Shown: in pieces, positions 52,329 to 62,376 of the stretch
Numbering within the stretch: position 1 is the first letter of the stretch
Layout: the number at the start of each line of letters is the position of its first letter
From: Pontibacterium sp049599735
Lineage (GTDB): Bacteria > Pseudomonadota > Gammaproteobacteria > Pseudomonadales > Balneatricaceae
DNA: 64,000 nucleotides
Direction: 5' to 3'
Assembly (NCBI GenBank): GCA_049599735.1
Contig: JBMYOX010000004.1
Span: 37,770-101,769, forward strand
Position numbers and translations under genes: made by a program
The notes under the pieces: generated by a model
What the model was told of the DNA's origin: nothing
The model's database searches: none
What the model saw: the letters and a program-made list of their open reading frames with translations, nothing else

Positions 52329-52441
52329 AGCTCGCCTCTGGATTATAGCTTCACTGCTTTATGTTGCTCTTTTTCTCAGCAACGCAGATTACACCGATAA
52401 AACAGGACAGTGTTGGCTCATTTTAACACCGTCTAAGCCGT
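52329..52441. other. cmk-ihfB gap lacking rpsA
   Basis: This 113-bp gap is where the 1.7-kb rpsA gene normally lies. It contains a small hairpin on the minus strand (GTTGCT ... AGCAAC), a TATAAT likely serving ihfB, and the ihfB ribosome binding site. No fragment of S1 coding sequence is visible. Confidence 0.75.
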
Positions 52442-53134
52442 TTAACGGAGGCCTCTGTGTCGCACCTCTTCCAGCACGGCGACCATCACTTCGTCAATCG
52501 TCAGCTGGGTTGTATCAAGAATAACAGCGTCCGGCGCGGGCTTCAGGGGAGCAACCGCACGGTTCATATCACGATTATCACGGGCTTGAATATCTTCTAA
52601 GATAGCCTGAAGACTAGCACCCGCCCCCTTGTTTATCAACTGGTTATAGCGACGCCTTGCTCGCTCTTCTGCGCTGGCATCCAGGTAAATTTTAAGCGGC
52701 GCACCCTGAAATACAACGGTGCCCATATCACGGCCATCGGCAATCAACCCGGGCTCTGTAGCAAAAGCACGCTGACGATTCAGCAGCGCATCACGTACAG
52801 CGGAAATGGCAGCAACAACAGAGGCTTCACCCCCGACTTTTTCAGTGCGGATCGCATCGGTGACTTCTTCACCTTCCAAAATAATTTTGACGCCATCTGT
52901 CTCAGCTTCAGCACTAAACTGAACATCCAGATATTCCGCCAATACCACCAAGGCGTCCTGATCATCCAGAGACACACCATGATGGCGAGCCGCTAACGCA
53001 ACGAGGCGATACAATGCCCCACTGTCCAGCAAGTTCCAGCCAAGCTCTTTTGCCAGTAACTGACAGATTGTGCCTTTGCCCGAGCCTCCGGGGCCATCAA
53101 CCGTGATTACCGCAACCTGGTCTTGTGTGGACAT
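52442..53134 (-). CDS. cmk: Cytidylate kinase
   Basis: Phosphorylates CMP and dCMP, 230 aa. P-loop VDGPGGSGKGTICQLLA, LDSGALYRLVALAA, the DGRDMGTVVFQGAPLKIYLDASAEERARRR segment in parts. ATG 53134 overlaps the TGA of tyrA-aroA (TGATG); a TTG one codon earlier is less likely. The following gene is ihfB with rpsA absent. Confidence 0.97.
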   Translation of the reverse strand: MSTQDQVAVITVDGPGGSGKGTICQLLAKELGWNLLDSGALYRLVALAARHHGVSLDDQDALVVLAEYLDVQFSAEAETDGVKIILEGEEVTDAIRTEKVGGEASVVAAISAVRDALLNRQRAFATEPGLIADGRDMGTVVFQGAPLKIYLDASAEERARRRYNQLINKGAGASLQAILEDIQARDNRDMNRAVAPLKPAPDAVILDTTQLTIDEVMVAVLEEVRHRGLR

Positions 53135-55347
53135 CAATCTTCTCCCTGAATGATTTTTAAGCCAACGGTTTGAGCCAGTTCAACAAAAGTCGGAAAGGAT
53201 GTGGCTACATTGGCGCAGTCATTTATTTTGATCTCTCCGTTTGAGCGTAAAGCCGCAATGGAAAATGACATGGCAATACGGTGATCGCCATGGGCAAAGA
53301 CTTCTCCACCGCTTAACTGGCCTCCCCGAATAACAGCACCATCCGCTGTGCCTTCGATATCAGCACCCAGCGCTTTCAGGCCGTCAACCATCACCTGAAT
53401 ACGATCACTTTCTTTGACACGTAATTCTTCAGCACCGGTAACAACCGTTTCACCTTCAGCACAGGTTGCTGCAATAAAGAGCGCGGGAAACTCATCAATT
53501 GCCAGTGGCACCTGATCTTCAGGCACTTGTATGCCTTTTAAAGGTGCGTAGCGGATATGCATATCAGCCACCGGTTCACCTCCGACTTCCCGTTCGTTAA
53601 GCAATTCGATATTTGCACCCATCAGGCGCAGGATATTAAGCACACCCACACGGGTGGGATTAATACCCACATGCTGCAGTGTCAGATCAGACCCCGGTGT
53701 AATCGCTGCTGCAACCAGGAAAAAAGTCGCCGATGATATATCAGCCGGTACATCAATATTTGCGGCGCTCAATTTGCCACCACTGGTTACGGTAACTTCA
53801 CTGCCGTTCTTTTCAACAGCATAACCAAAGCCCTGCAACATACGTTCGGTATGGTCGCGGGTGGGTGCCGGTTCGGTAACTTTAGTGCTGCCTTTTGCAT
53901 AGAGGCCTGCCAGCATCAAACAGGATTTCACCTGAGCGCTTGCCATCGGCATATCGTAGCTGATACCCGACAACTCACAGCCGCCCTTAATTTTTAAAGG
54001 TGGCCGACCACCTTCACCCGTATCAATATGGGCACCCATTTCGCGTAAGGGTTTTGCCACACGCTCCATCGGGCGTTTGCTTAAAGAGGCGTCACCACTA
54101 AGCTCCGTATCAAAAGACTGACCCGCCAGAATACCGGATAACAGACGGATCGTAGTGCCCGAATTACCCACATAAAGCGGCCCAGGTGGTGGCTTCAGGC
54201 CCTGTAAACCCACTCCGTGAATACGCACTTCCCCCTGATCCGGGCCTTCAATTACAACCCCCATATCACGGAAAGCCTGCAGGGTTGCCAGAGCATCTTC
54301 GCCTTCCAGAAAGCCGGTGACTTCAGTAATGCCTTCAGCAAGGGAACCCAGCATAATAGAGCGATGGGAAATGGATTTGTCACCCGGTACACGGATAACA
54401 CCTGTGACGGAACCGCCGGGTTGTGCGCGAAAAACTACGTTTGAAGTTGTCATATTATTTGAATATGCCGTACCAGAAAGAATTCGGGAAAAATGTTCTC
54501 GGGCCGCTTTTGCACGGGTAAACGTACCCAGCATTAACTCGCTGTCGCCCAGCTCTATTGCCTCACGCAAACGGGCTAAGCCCTGCGTAAAACGATCTAA
54601 TTGGTTTAAAAGTGGTTCTTTGTTCGCCAAGCAGACATCGTGCCACATAGTCGGATCACTGCCCGCTATACGGGTAAAATCCCGGAAGCCACCGGCGGCA
54701 TACCGGAAAATATCCCGATTTTCTTCTTCACGGGCCAGGGTATCCACCAGCGAAAATGCCAGAATATGAGGCAAATGACTTGTGGCCGCCAGCACTTCAT
54801 CGTGACGTGCCACGTCCATCATCAGCACCTCAGCACCGGTTAACTGCCACATGCGCTCAACCAACGCGGTAGCTGCTGATGACGATTCTGGCAGCGGTGT
54901 GAGTATGACCTTATAACCGTTAAAAAGCTGTGAATCTGAGGCGTTCACACCACTTTTTTCTGAACCGGCAATAGGATGACCGGGCACAAAACCCTCAGGC
55001 AGCTTCTTAAAAACCCGCCTGGCAGCATCCACTACACTGCACTTGGTACTGCCTGCATCCGTGATCACGGTACCAGGAGATAAATGTGGGGCTATGTGCG
55101 CCAGTACCACTTCTGTTGCCTTAACAGGGACTGCCAGCACAATCAGGTCAGCACGGTTTACTTCGGCATCCAGATTTTCTGCCACGGCATCAATCACACC
55201 CAGCTGTAAACCTGTTTGCATCTCGTCTGCATCGCGGTCAAAACCGACTACCTGCTTGCAAACTCCCTGCTCGCGCAATGATTTAGCTAATGACCCGCCT
55301 ATCAGACCCAGGCCAATCACCAGTATACGATCAACCAGCAAACTCAC
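53134..55347 (-). CDS. aroA: Bifunctional prephenate dehydrogenase / EPSP synthase (TyrA-AroA fusion)
   Basis: Fusion of 737 aa. Residues about 1-290 are prephenate (cyclohexadienyl) dehydrogenase: ILVIGLGLIGGSLAKSLRE NAD-binding loop, DAGSTKCSVVDAAR, GHPIAGSEKSGV. Residues about 305-737 are 3-phosphoshikimate 1-carboxyvinyltransferase: VPGDKSISHRSIMLGSLAEG, LYVGNSGTTIRLLSGIL, and LRVKESDRIQVM near the end. GTG 55347 is chosen because it overlaps the hisC stop (GTGA) and follows AAGAAGG; a TTG further upstream is less likely. The same fusion occurs in Pseudomonas and many Oceanospirillales. Confidence 0.96.
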   Translation of the reverse strand: MSLLVDRILVIGLGLIGGSLAKSLREQGVCKQVVGFDRDADEMQTGLQLGVIDAVAENLDAEVNRADLIVLAVPVKATEVVLAHIAPHLSPGTVITDAGSTKCSVVDAARRVFKKLPEGFVPGHPIAGSEKSGVNASDSQLFNGYKVILTPLPESSSAATALVERMWQLTGAEVLMMDVARHDEVLAATSHLPHILAFSLVDTLAREEENRDIFRYAAGGFRDFTRIAGSDPTMWHDVCLANKEPLLNQLDRFTQGLARLREAIELGDSELMLGTFTRAKAAREHFSRILSGTAYSNNMTTSNVVFRAQPGGSVTGVIRVPGDKSISHRSIMLGSLAEGITEVTGFLEGEDALATLQAFRDMGVVIEGPDQGEVRIHGVGLQGLKPPPGPLYVGNSGTTIRLLSGILAGQSFDTELSGDASLSKRPMERVAKPLREMGAHIDTGEGGRPPLKIKGGCELSGISYDMPMASAQVKSCLMLAGLYAKGSTKVTEPAPTRDHTERMLQGFGYAVEKNGSEVTVTSGGKLSAANIDVPADISSATFFLVAAAITPGSDLTLQHVGINPTRVGVLNILRLMGANIELLNEREVGGEPVADMHIRYAPLKGIQVPEDQVPLAIDEFPALFIAATCAEGETVVTGAEELRVKESDRIQVMVDGLKALGADIEGTADGAVIRGGQLSGGEVFAHGDHRIAMSFSIAALRSNGEIKINDCANVATSFPTFVELAQTVGLKIIQGED

Positions 55348-56447
55348 CCTTTCAGCACCTTCTTCAGCGCGTCTAAACAACGTTGATTTTCTTCCACCAG
55401 GCCCACACTGATCCGTAAATGATTTGGCATACCGTAATTAGCCACCGGTCGCACAATCACACCTTCATGCAACAATGCCTGATAAATGGGGCCCGCTGGC
55501 GTTTGCATATCAACCGTTAAAAAATTACCTGCCGAAGGAATCCACTTAAGCTTCAGTGCTGCTAAGCCTTGCTCTAACTGCGCCATGCCCTGACGATTAA
55601 GCGCAACCGATTGATTCAGGTAATCAATATCGGCAATCGCCTGTGTTGCAGCGACTAACCCCAGGCTATTAACATTAAAGGGCTGTCTTACCCGGTTCAG
55701 CAAATCAGTCATAGTGTCACTGGCTGCTGCAAAACCCACACGCAAAGCCGCAAGCCCGTAAGCCTTTGAAAAGGTACGGGTAACAATCAGATTGTCAAAA
55801 TCACTCAGCAATTGCAGTCCGTTTGGAAAGTCGGGGCTCTCTGTGTATTCGGTATAAGCTTCATCCAGTACAACCACCACATGTTCAGGTACTTTTTTCA
55901 GGAAAGCCCTGAGTTGTACATCTGTTACCCAGGTGCCTGTTGGATTGTTCGGATTGGCAATAAAGATAATTTTAGTGCGATCGGTGATGGCCTCTGCCAT
56001 AGCATCAAGGTCATGTCCCCAGTCTTTAGCAGGGGTGACCACTGACTTAGCCCCCATTGACTGGGCTACCAGCGCATAAACCAGGAAGGCATATTGGGCA
56101 TAAATGACTTCATCACCGGGTTGTATAAACACCCGCCCCACCAGATCCAATACATCATTGGAGCCATTACCCAGCGTAATCTGACTTTCAGACAAGCCAT
56201 AACGTGTGACCAACGCCTGTTTGAGCTCAAAGCCATTACTGTCAGGATAACGGGACAGGTCTGCAGTGGCCTTGCTAATAGCAGTTAGCACTCTCTCACC
56301 TGGGCCTGACGGGTTTTCATTACTCGCCAGTTTTACAATATTTTGGATGCCCAACTCCCGCTCCAACTCATCCACCGGCTTACCCGGAAGATAAGGTTGT
56401 AACGCCTGAACACCTGGTGTCGCCTGCTCGGTAAAGTCACATGTCAT
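55344..56447 (-). CDS. hisC: Histidinol-phosphate aminotransferase (HisC2, aromatic cluster)
   Basis: PLP-dependent class I/II aminotransferase, 367 aa. SNENPSGPGERVLTAI, LGNGSNDVLDLVGRVF, ANPNNPTGTW, VVLDEAYTEY, and the PLP lysine in VTRTFSKAYGLAALRVG. Placed between pheA and tyrA-aroA, it likely transaminates aromatic 2-oxo acids or prephenate as well as histidinol phosphate. 14 bp after pheA. Confidence 0.94.
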   Translation of the reverse strand: MTCDFTEQATPGVQALQPYLPGKPVDELERELGIQNIVKLASNENPSGPGERVLTAISKATADLSRYPDSNGFELKQALVTRYGLSESQITLGNGSNDVLDLVGRVFIQPGDEVIYAQYAFLVYALVAQSMGAKSVVTPAKDWGHDLDAMAEAITDRTKIIFIANPNNPTGTWVTDVQLRAFLKKVPEHVVVVLDEAYTEYTESPDFPNGLQLLSDFDNLIVTRTFSKAYGLAALRVGFAAASDTMTDLLNRVRQPFNVNSLGLVAATQAIADIDYLNQSVALNRQGMAQLEQGLAALKLKWIPSAGNFLTVDMQTPAGPIYQALLHEGVIVRPVANYGMPNHLRISVGLVEENQRCLDALKKVLKG

Positions 56448-56461
56448 GCTGCGCTGCCTTT

Positions 56462-57553
56462 TTATAATACTGCACAGGGATAAGAACCCAGCAGCTTCAG
56501 TTCATCACTGCCTGCGGACAGCTCATCCAATACTACCTGAACAGCCGCATCCGTATGGTGCCCTTCAAAATCGATATAAAACAAACAGCCGCTGTGTAAC
56601 GAGCGAGTTTCTACCCGTGTCAGACTAATATGGTTACGGTAAAAAGGCTCCAGTAGCTGATATAGCGCACCCGGTTTATTTTTTGTGGAGATCAGGATAG
56701 ACGTTTTATCCACCCCACTGGGCCCTACTTCCTGATTTGCGATAATCAGGAAACGGGTACGGTTATCCGGCTGGTCTTCAATGTTGCGCTCTGCTACCTG
56801 TAACTGATAAAGCTCAGCCGCCATATCACCGGCAATGGCCGCAACCGTATCATCACTTTGTGCCAGTAACCGTGCCGCCTCGCCGTTTGAACTGACGGCA
56901 ACACGTTCTGCCTGGGGCAGGTTCTGGTCCAGCCATTCACGGCACTGGGCCAGCGATTGCTGATGGGCCAGTACCCGTGTGATGTGATGACGCTCGCCAT
57001 TTTCTTTTAGAAGAAGATGATGATGAATCGGCAACTCAACTTCGCCACAAATGCTCAGATCATAACGTTTGAACAAATCAAGTGTGTGACTGACCACACC
57101 TTCCGTCGAGTTTTCAATCGGCACAACACCGTAATGAGCATTACCCGCCTGCACCTCACGAAACACTTCGTTTAATGAGCCGAGAGGTACACTTTTTGTT
57201 GAATGACCAAAGTGCTTAAGCGCCGCCTGTTGCGTGAAGGTTCCGGCAGGGCCAAGAAACGCCACCCGCATCGGCTCTTCTAACGCCAGGCAAACCGACA
57301 TTACTTCCCTGAACAAACCGGCCACCGCTTTATCCGGTAAAGGGCCATCGTTACGATCCATCACCCGGCGCAACACCTGGGCCTCACGCTCAGGCCGGTA
57401 GAAAACCACATCGGTTTCCCCCTGGTATTTGAGTTTCACCTCAGCAACCTGTTGTGCACAACGGGCGCGATCGTTTAACAAATGGTGAATTTGTTTATCG
57501 ATCGCATCAATCTGTTGACGAAGAACACCCAGTTCCTTTTCCTGATCACTCAT
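56462..57553 (-). CDS. pheA: Chorismate mutase / prephenate dehydratase (P-protein)
   Basis: Bifunctional enzyme of phenylalanine synthesis, 363 aa. AroQ-type mutase at residues about 5-90 (LRQQIDAIDKQIHHLLNDRA), prephenate dehydratase about 95-275 (VAFLGPAGTFTQQAALKHFG, VPIENSTEGVVSHTLDLF with the catalytic Thr, NRTRFLII), and a C-terminal ACT domain about 285-360 (GALYQLLEPFYRNHISLTRVETR in parts). No leader-peptide attenuator is seen upstream. Follows serC by 20 bp. Confidence 0.97.
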   Translation of the reverse strand: MSDQEKELGVLRQQIDAIDKQIHHLLNDRARCAQQVAEVKLKYQGETDVVFYRPEREAQVLRRVMDRNDGPLPDKAVAGLFREVMSVCLALEEPMRVAFLGPAGTFTQQAALKHFGHSTKSVPLGSLNEVFREVQAGNAHYGVVPIENSTEGVVSHTLDLFKRYDLSICGEVELPIHHHLLLKENGERHHITRVLAHQQSLAQCREWLDQNLPQAERVAVSSNGEAARLLAQSDDTVAAIAGDMAAELYQLQVAERNIEDQPDNRTRFLIIANQEVGPSGVDKTSILISTKNKPGALYQLLEPFYRNHISLTRVETRSLHSGCLFYIDFEGHHTDAAVQVVLDELSAGSDELKLLGSYPCAVL

Positions 57554-57573
57554 AGAAAATGCTTCGCTATTAG

Positions 57574-58659
57574 TTAAACGCTTTGTTCCGCTTCAAATGC
57601 CTGCATAAAAGCAACCAAGGCATCCACCGATTCTTCAGGCACAGCGTTATAAACACTGGCACGCATACCACCGACAGAGCGATGGCCCTTCAGGTTCAGC
57701 AGGCCTTGGGCTTCAGCCTGGGCCAGAAATACCTTGTCCAGCCCGGCATCAGCCAGGGTAAAGGGAATGTTCATCCAGGAACGTCCGTTAACCGCAATCG
57801 GATTATTATAAAAAGTACTGCTGTCTACGTAGCTATAGAATTTTTCGGCTTTACGTTGATTAATCTCAGCGATGGCCGTTAGCCCGCCCTGTGCTTTTAA
57901 CCACTTAAATACCAGGCCTGCCAGATACCAGCCAAAGGTTGGTGGGGTATTTAGCATAGAATCCGCTTCAGCATGAATTTTATAGTCATACATAGTCGGG
58001 GCTGAAGGCGCACAACGTCCCAGCAGATCTTCCCGCACGATAACAACCGTCAAACCGGCCGGACCGATGTTTTTCTGCGCACCGGCATAGATCAGCCCAA
58101 AACGGCTGACATCCACCGGGCGAGACAGAATCGTGGATGACATATCCGCCACCAGCGGTACCTCACCGGTATCCGGAATATAGTCAAACTCCAGACCACC
58201 AATCGTTTCGTTAGGCGTGTAATGCACGTACGCTGCATCAGGATCCAGTGTGAGCTCAGACTGTGTCGGCAAACGGGTAAAACCTTCGGCCTCTGTAGAC
58301 GCTGCGATGTTTATTTCGCCGTACTTCTGCGCTTCTTTGATGGCTTTTTTAGACCAGACGCCGGTATTGATATAATCCGCTTTGCTTTTATCACCCAGCA
58401 GATTCAGCGGAATCATGCCAAACTGCGCCGTTGCGCCGCCCTGCAAAAACAGCACTTTGTAGTTTTCAGGGATACTCAGAAGATCTCTAAGGTCTTGTTC
58501 AGCCGTTTCAGCCACAGAAACAAAAGCCGCACTGCGATGGCTCATTTCCATAATGGAAAGACCTTCACCGTGCCAGTCCAGCATTTCCTGCTGTGCCTGC
58601 TCTAAAACAGCTTGCGGCAAGGCCGCAGGGCCCGCGCTAAAATTATGTTTACGTGTCAT
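57574..58659 (-). CDS. serC: Phosphoserine aminotransferase
   Basis: PLP enzyme of serine and pyridoxal-phosphate synthesis, 361 aa. N-terminal HNFSAGPAALPQAVLEQAQQE (in parts), LFLQGGATAQFGMIPLNLL, and the PLP lysine in LIYAGAQKNIGPAGLTVVIV. Other SerC landmarks are NTPPTFGWYLAGLVFKWL and GGMRASVYNAV. Lies between gyrA and pheA as in pseudomonads. Confidence 0.98.
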   Translation of the reverse strand: MTRKHNFSAGPAALPQAVLEQAQQEMLDWHGEGLSIMEMSHRSAAFVSVAETAEQDLRDLLSIPENYKVLFLQGGATAQFGMIPLNLLGDKSKADYINTGVWSKKAIKEAQKYGEINIAASTEAEGFTRLPTQSELTLDPDAAYVHYTPNETIGGLEFDYIPDTGEVPLVADMSSTILSRPVDVSRFGLIYAGAQKNIGPAGLTVVIVREDLLGRCAPSAPTMYDYKIHAEADSMLNTPPTFGWYLAGLVFKWLKAQGGLTAIAEINQRKAEKFYSYVDSSTFYNNPIAVNGRSWMNIPFTLADAGLDKVFLAQAEAQGLLNLKGHRSVGGMRASVYNAVPEESVDALVAFMQAFEAEQSV

Positions 58660-58691
58660 AGGATGTTTACTTTATTCGTCTGAATACCGAT

Positions 58692-58718
58692 AAAAAATGC
58701 GACCCGAAGGCCGCATTT
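58692..58718 (-). terminator. Terminator between gyrA and serC
   Basis: AAATGCGACC (58695-58704) and GGCCGCATTT (58709-58718) form, on the minus-strand RNA, a 10-bp stem (one G-U) with a UUCG tetraloop followed by a T run. It separates gyrA from the serC-pheA-hisC-tyrA/aroA-cmk run. Confidence 0.9.
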
Positions 58719-58723
58719 ATCAT

Positions 58724-61381
58724 TTATACATCGTCGGGTGTCGCAGGTGCATCCGGTGCCTGTTCTTGCACAACCGGTGCCTGTGCAGATGCGTCAGCGT
58801 CCGCACCTTCAGGAGATTGAACAGTTTCATCCGATTCAACGGCTTCTTCAATTTCTTCAGGCTCCTCGATACGTGCAAGACCTACCAGATTTTCATCCTC
58901 AGCCACACGAATCAAAGTCACACCCTGGGTATTACGACCAAGCTCAGAAATTTCCTCTGTGCGGGTACGTACCAGCGTGCCTTTATCACTGATCAGCATC
59001 ACATCGTCACCGGCAAAAACCTGCACCGCACCGGCCAGTTTGCCGTTACGCTCAGAGCACTGCTGGGCAATAATACCCTGACCACCACGCCCTTTAACCG
59101 GGAACTCAGTGACATTGGTTTTCTTGCCATAGCCATTAATCGAGGCCGACAAAATCACACCGTTTTCCTGCGGGATAATCAGCGCAATAACATTAACGTC
59201 ATCCGCCATACGAATACCACGTACACCCCGCGCAGTACGGCCCATTGGGCGCACATCATTTTCGTCAAAGCGCATGGCTTTACCAGCATCGGTGATCAGC
59301 ATCACATCATTATCACCGTAAGTAATAGCCGCGCCGATCAGTGCATCACCTTCATTCAGGTCCAGCGCAATCAGGCCCGAGGTACGCGGACGGGAGAAAG
59401 CACTCAGGGTGACTTTTTTCACCGTGCCTAATGCGGTTGCCATAAAGACATAACGGTCATCGGTATACTCGTTCACCGGCAGGATCGTTGTGATACGCTC
59501 CCCCTCGTCCAGTGGCAGAATATTTACAATCGGACGACCCCGCGCAGTACGACTTGCCTGAGGTATTTCAAAGACTTTTAACCAGTAAACTTTGCCACGG
59601 CTGGTGAAGCACAGAATCGTGTCATGGGTATTGGCAACCAGCAGATGTTCAATAAAGTCTTCATCTTTTACTGAGGTGGCTGACTTACCCTTACCGCCGC
59701 GACGCTGAGCCTGATAATCCGCAATAGGCTGTGTTTTGGCATAACCACCGTGGGATATAGTCACCACCATATCTTCTTCGGTGATCAGATCAGCAACCGT
59801 CAGGTCTTTGCGCGAAGCAATGATTTCAGTGCGGCGCTCATCGCCGTATTCTTCCAAAATCGCTTCCAGCTCTTCACGAATCACTTCCATCAGACGGCTA
59901 TGTGAACCCAGAATTTCGAGCAGCTCTGCAATTTTTTCCAGCAACTCCTGATATTCAGCAATCAGCTTTTCATGTTCCAGCCCCGTCAGACGGTGCAAAC
60001 GCAGGTCAAGTATCGCCTGCGCCTGAACGGGTGACAGGTGATAATGCCCATCACGTAGCCCATACTGTTCTTCCAGCTCTTCCGGACGGCATGCATCTTC
60101 ACCGGCACGCTCCAGCATCGCAATCACACCACCGGGAGCCCACGCCATATCAATCAGGCGTTCTTTGGCTTCAGCAGGTGAGGGTGAGCTTTTAATCAAC
60201 TGAATAACCGGATCGATATTCGCCAGCGCAATCGCCAGACCTTCCAGAATATGACCCCGTTCGCGGGCTTTACGTAACAAGAACACCGTACGGCGGGTAA
60301 CCACTTCACGGCGGTGACGGATAAAGTTATCCAGCATAGATTTCAGATCAAGGATACGCGGTTGACCATCGACCAGCGCCACCACGTTAATGCCAAACAC
60401 ACTTTCCATCTGTGTCTGCGCAAACAGGTTGTTAACCACAACCTCCGGCATTTCCCCGCGACGCAACTCAATCACAATGCGCATGCCGTCTTTATCTGAC
60501 TCATCACGCAGTTCGGAAATGCCTTCCAGCTTCTTATCTTTAACAAGCTCGGCGATTTTTTCAATCAGGCGAGCTTTGTTCAGCTGATAAGGAATTTCAG
60601 TCACGATAATAGCTTCGCGACCCCGTTCGTTCTGCTCTACATGATGTTTAGCACGCACATAGATACGACCGCGACCGGTGCGGTAAGCCAGCAAAATGCC
60701 CGCCCGGCCATTAATAATGCCACCCGTAGGGAAATCGGGGCCTGGAATATATTCCATCAGCTCATCGACCGTCAGATCAGCATTTTCAATCAGCGCAATA
60801 CAGCCTTTCACAACTTCGGTTAAGTTATGCGGCGGAATATTAGTTGCCATGCCCACGGCAATACCCGCAGAGCCGTTAACCAACAGGTTAGGCACACGGG
60901 TAGGCAGCACTTCGGGTATTTGTTCAGTGCCATCATAGTTAGGCACAAAATCAACGGTTTCTTTCTCCAGATCTGCCAGCAGTTCATGGGAGATCTTTTG
61001 CATACGAATTTCGGTATAACGCATGGCTGCAGCGGAATCACCGTCCACAGAACCAAAGTTTCCCTGGCCATCCACCAGGGTATAACGCATGGCAAAGTTC
61101 TGAGCCATACGTACAATGGTGTCGTACACCGCACTGTCACCGTGGGGGTGGTATTTACCGATGACATCACCGACCACACGGGCAGATTTTTTATACGGTT
61201 TGTTCCAGTCATTGCTCAGTTCGTTCATCGCAAAGAGCACACGGCGATGCACCGGCTTCAGACCGTCCCGGACGTCAGGCAACGCACGCCCGACGATGAC
61301 ACTCATTGCATAATCCAGATAGGATTGCTTGAGCTCATCCTCAATGTTTACTGGCAGAATCTCTCTAGCTAGATCACCCAT
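58724..61381 (-). CDS. gyrA: DNA gyrase subunit A
   Basis: Type II topoisomerase subunit that breaks and rejoins DNA, 885 aa. The catalytic tyrosine is Tyr122 (AAAMRYTE). The quinolone-determining region YHPHGDSAVYDT retains Ser83 and Asp87, the sensitive-type residues. The C-terminal beta-pinwheel shows the GyrA box QRRGGKG. The tail after about residue 845 is strongly acidic and Ala/Pro-rich, ending PATPDDV. AAGGA precedes ATG 61381. It is divergent from ubiG. Confidence 0.98.
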   Translation of the reverse strand: MGDLAREILPVNIEDELKQSYLDYAMSVIVGRALPDVRDGLKPVHRRVLFAMNELSNDWNKPYKKSARVVGDVIGKYHPHGDSAVYDTIVRMAQNFAMRYTLVDGQGNFGSVDGDSAAAMRYTEIRMQKISHELLADLEKETVDFVPNYDGTEQIPEVLPTRVPNLLVNGSAGIAVGMATNIPPHNLTEVVKGCIALIENADLTVDELMEYIPGPDFPTGGIINGRAGILLAYRTGRGRIYVRAKHHVEQNERGREAIIVTEIPYQLNKARLIEKIAELVKDKKLEGISELRDESDKDGMRIVIELRRGEMPEVVVNNLFAQTQMESVFGINVVALVDGQPRILDLKSMLDNFIRHRREVVTRRTVFLLRKARERGHILEGLAIALANIDPVIQLIKSSPSPAEAKERLIDMAWAPGGVIAMLERAGEDACRPEELEEQYGLRDGHYHLSPVQAQAILDLRLHRLTGLEHEKLIAEYQELLEKIAELLEILGSHSRLMEVIREELEAILEEYGDERRTEIIASRKDLTVADLITEEDMVVTISHGGYAKTQPIADYQAQRRGGKGKSATSVKDEDFIEHLLVANTHDTILCFTSRGKVYWLKVFEIPQASRTARGRPIVNILPLDEGERITTILPVNEYTDDRYVFMATALGTVKKVTLSAFSRPRTSGLIALDLNEGDALIGAAITYGDNDVMLITDAGKAMRFDENDVRPMGRTARGVRGIRMADDVNVIALIIPQENGVILSASINGYGKKTNVTEFPVKGRGGQGIIAQQCSERNGKLAGAVQVFAGDDVMLISDKGTLVRTRTEEISELGRNTQGVTLIRVAEDENLVGLARIEEPEEIEEAVESDETVQSPEGADADASAQAPVVQEQAPDAPATPDDV

Positions 61382-61654
61382 TCACTATCCTTCGATTAGC
61401 TCTGACGGTGGCAGGTTTCCACCGGCTACTTATAACCGGACGAGTATACCACATACGAATTTTTATACCTGTAAAATCAGGGGCCGGAGCCAGAACCAAA
61501 CGCGATAAAATCGCACCTGCGGGCTCAGGGAGCCTCTGAGGCGCATTCTGTTCAGAACATTGCTGAATAATGAACATTCGATCAGTCCGTCACCCTATGC
61601 GCTTTTCTGTGCCGGTGATAAACTAGGCATCCACCCGGGGGAGCTGTTGTAACT
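61382..61654. other. Divergent gyrA/ubiG control region
   Basis: Gap of 273 bp holding promoters for gyrA (minus) and ubiG (plus). No RNA gene or strong repeat was seen. GGGGGAG before the ubiG start is its ribosome binding site. Confidence 0.5.
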
Positions 61655-62371
61655 ATGACCGACCAGACGTTAAACGTAGATCACGAAGAAATTAGAAAAT
61701 TTGAAGAGCTCGCCAGTAAATGGTGGGATCGCAACAGCGAATTCAAACCCCTGCATGATATTAATCCGTTACGCGTAGGCTTTATCGATCGCCTGGCAAA
61801 ACTTGCTGATAAGCAGGTTCTGGATGTGGGCTGCGGCGGCGGCATACTCTCAGAATCCATGGCACAACGCGGCGCAACGGTCACCGGCATTGATATGGGC
61901 GCTGCCCCGCTTAAAATTGCAAAACTTCACGGTCTGGAGAGCGGTGTTAATGTCAGCTACCGACAGATCACCGTTGAAGAGCTGGCTGAAGAACAGCCTG
62001 CGACCTACGATGTAGTGACCTGCATGGAAATGCTTGAACATGTGCCCGACCCGGCCTCTATTGTAAGCGCCTGCGCAAAACTGGTTAAACCCGGCGGCTA
62101 CGCCTTCTTTTCAACCCTGAACCGCAACCCCAAAAGCTACCTTTTTGGTATTGTAGGTGCAGAGCAGGTTCTTAAACTGGTGCCTAAAGGTACCCATGAT
62201 TTTAAGAAATTCATCCGTCCTTCAGAACTTGGGAACTGGATACGCCAGAACGGACTCAAAAGCCTGGAGATGACCGGCCTGGTGTATAACCCCCTGACGC
62301 AGGTCTACCGGTTAAATGCAAAAGATGTGGGTGTAAATTACATGATAGCCACCCAAAAACCGGCTGAGTAG
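61655..62371 (+). CDS. ubiG: Ubiquinone biosynthesis O-methyltransferase UbiG
   Basis: SAM-dependent enzyme that carries out both O-methylations of ubiquinone, 238 aa. FEELASKWWDRNSEFKPLHDINPLR, SAM motif I VLDVGCGGGILSESMA, CMEMLEHVPDP, and FFSTLNRNPKSYLFGIVGAE are all diagnostic. First of a ubiG-mupP-yciK operon. Confidence 0.98.
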   Translation: MTDQTLNVDHEEIRKFEELASKWWDRNSEFKPLHDINPLRVGFIDRLAKLADKQVLDVGCGGGILSESMAQRGATVTGIDMGAAPLKIAKLHGLESGVNVSYRQITVEELAEEQPATYDVVTCMEMLEHVPDPASIVSACAKLVKPGGYAFFSTLNRNPKSYLFGIVGAEQVLKLVPKGTHDFKKFIRPSELGNWIRQNGLKSLEMTGLVYNPLTQVYRLNAKDVGVNYMIATQKPAE

Positions 62372-62376
62372 CACCC

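Noticed and set aside
61080..61160. Quinolone-resistance substitution in GyrA
   Set aside because: Ser83 and Asp87 are both present, the sensitive-type residues.
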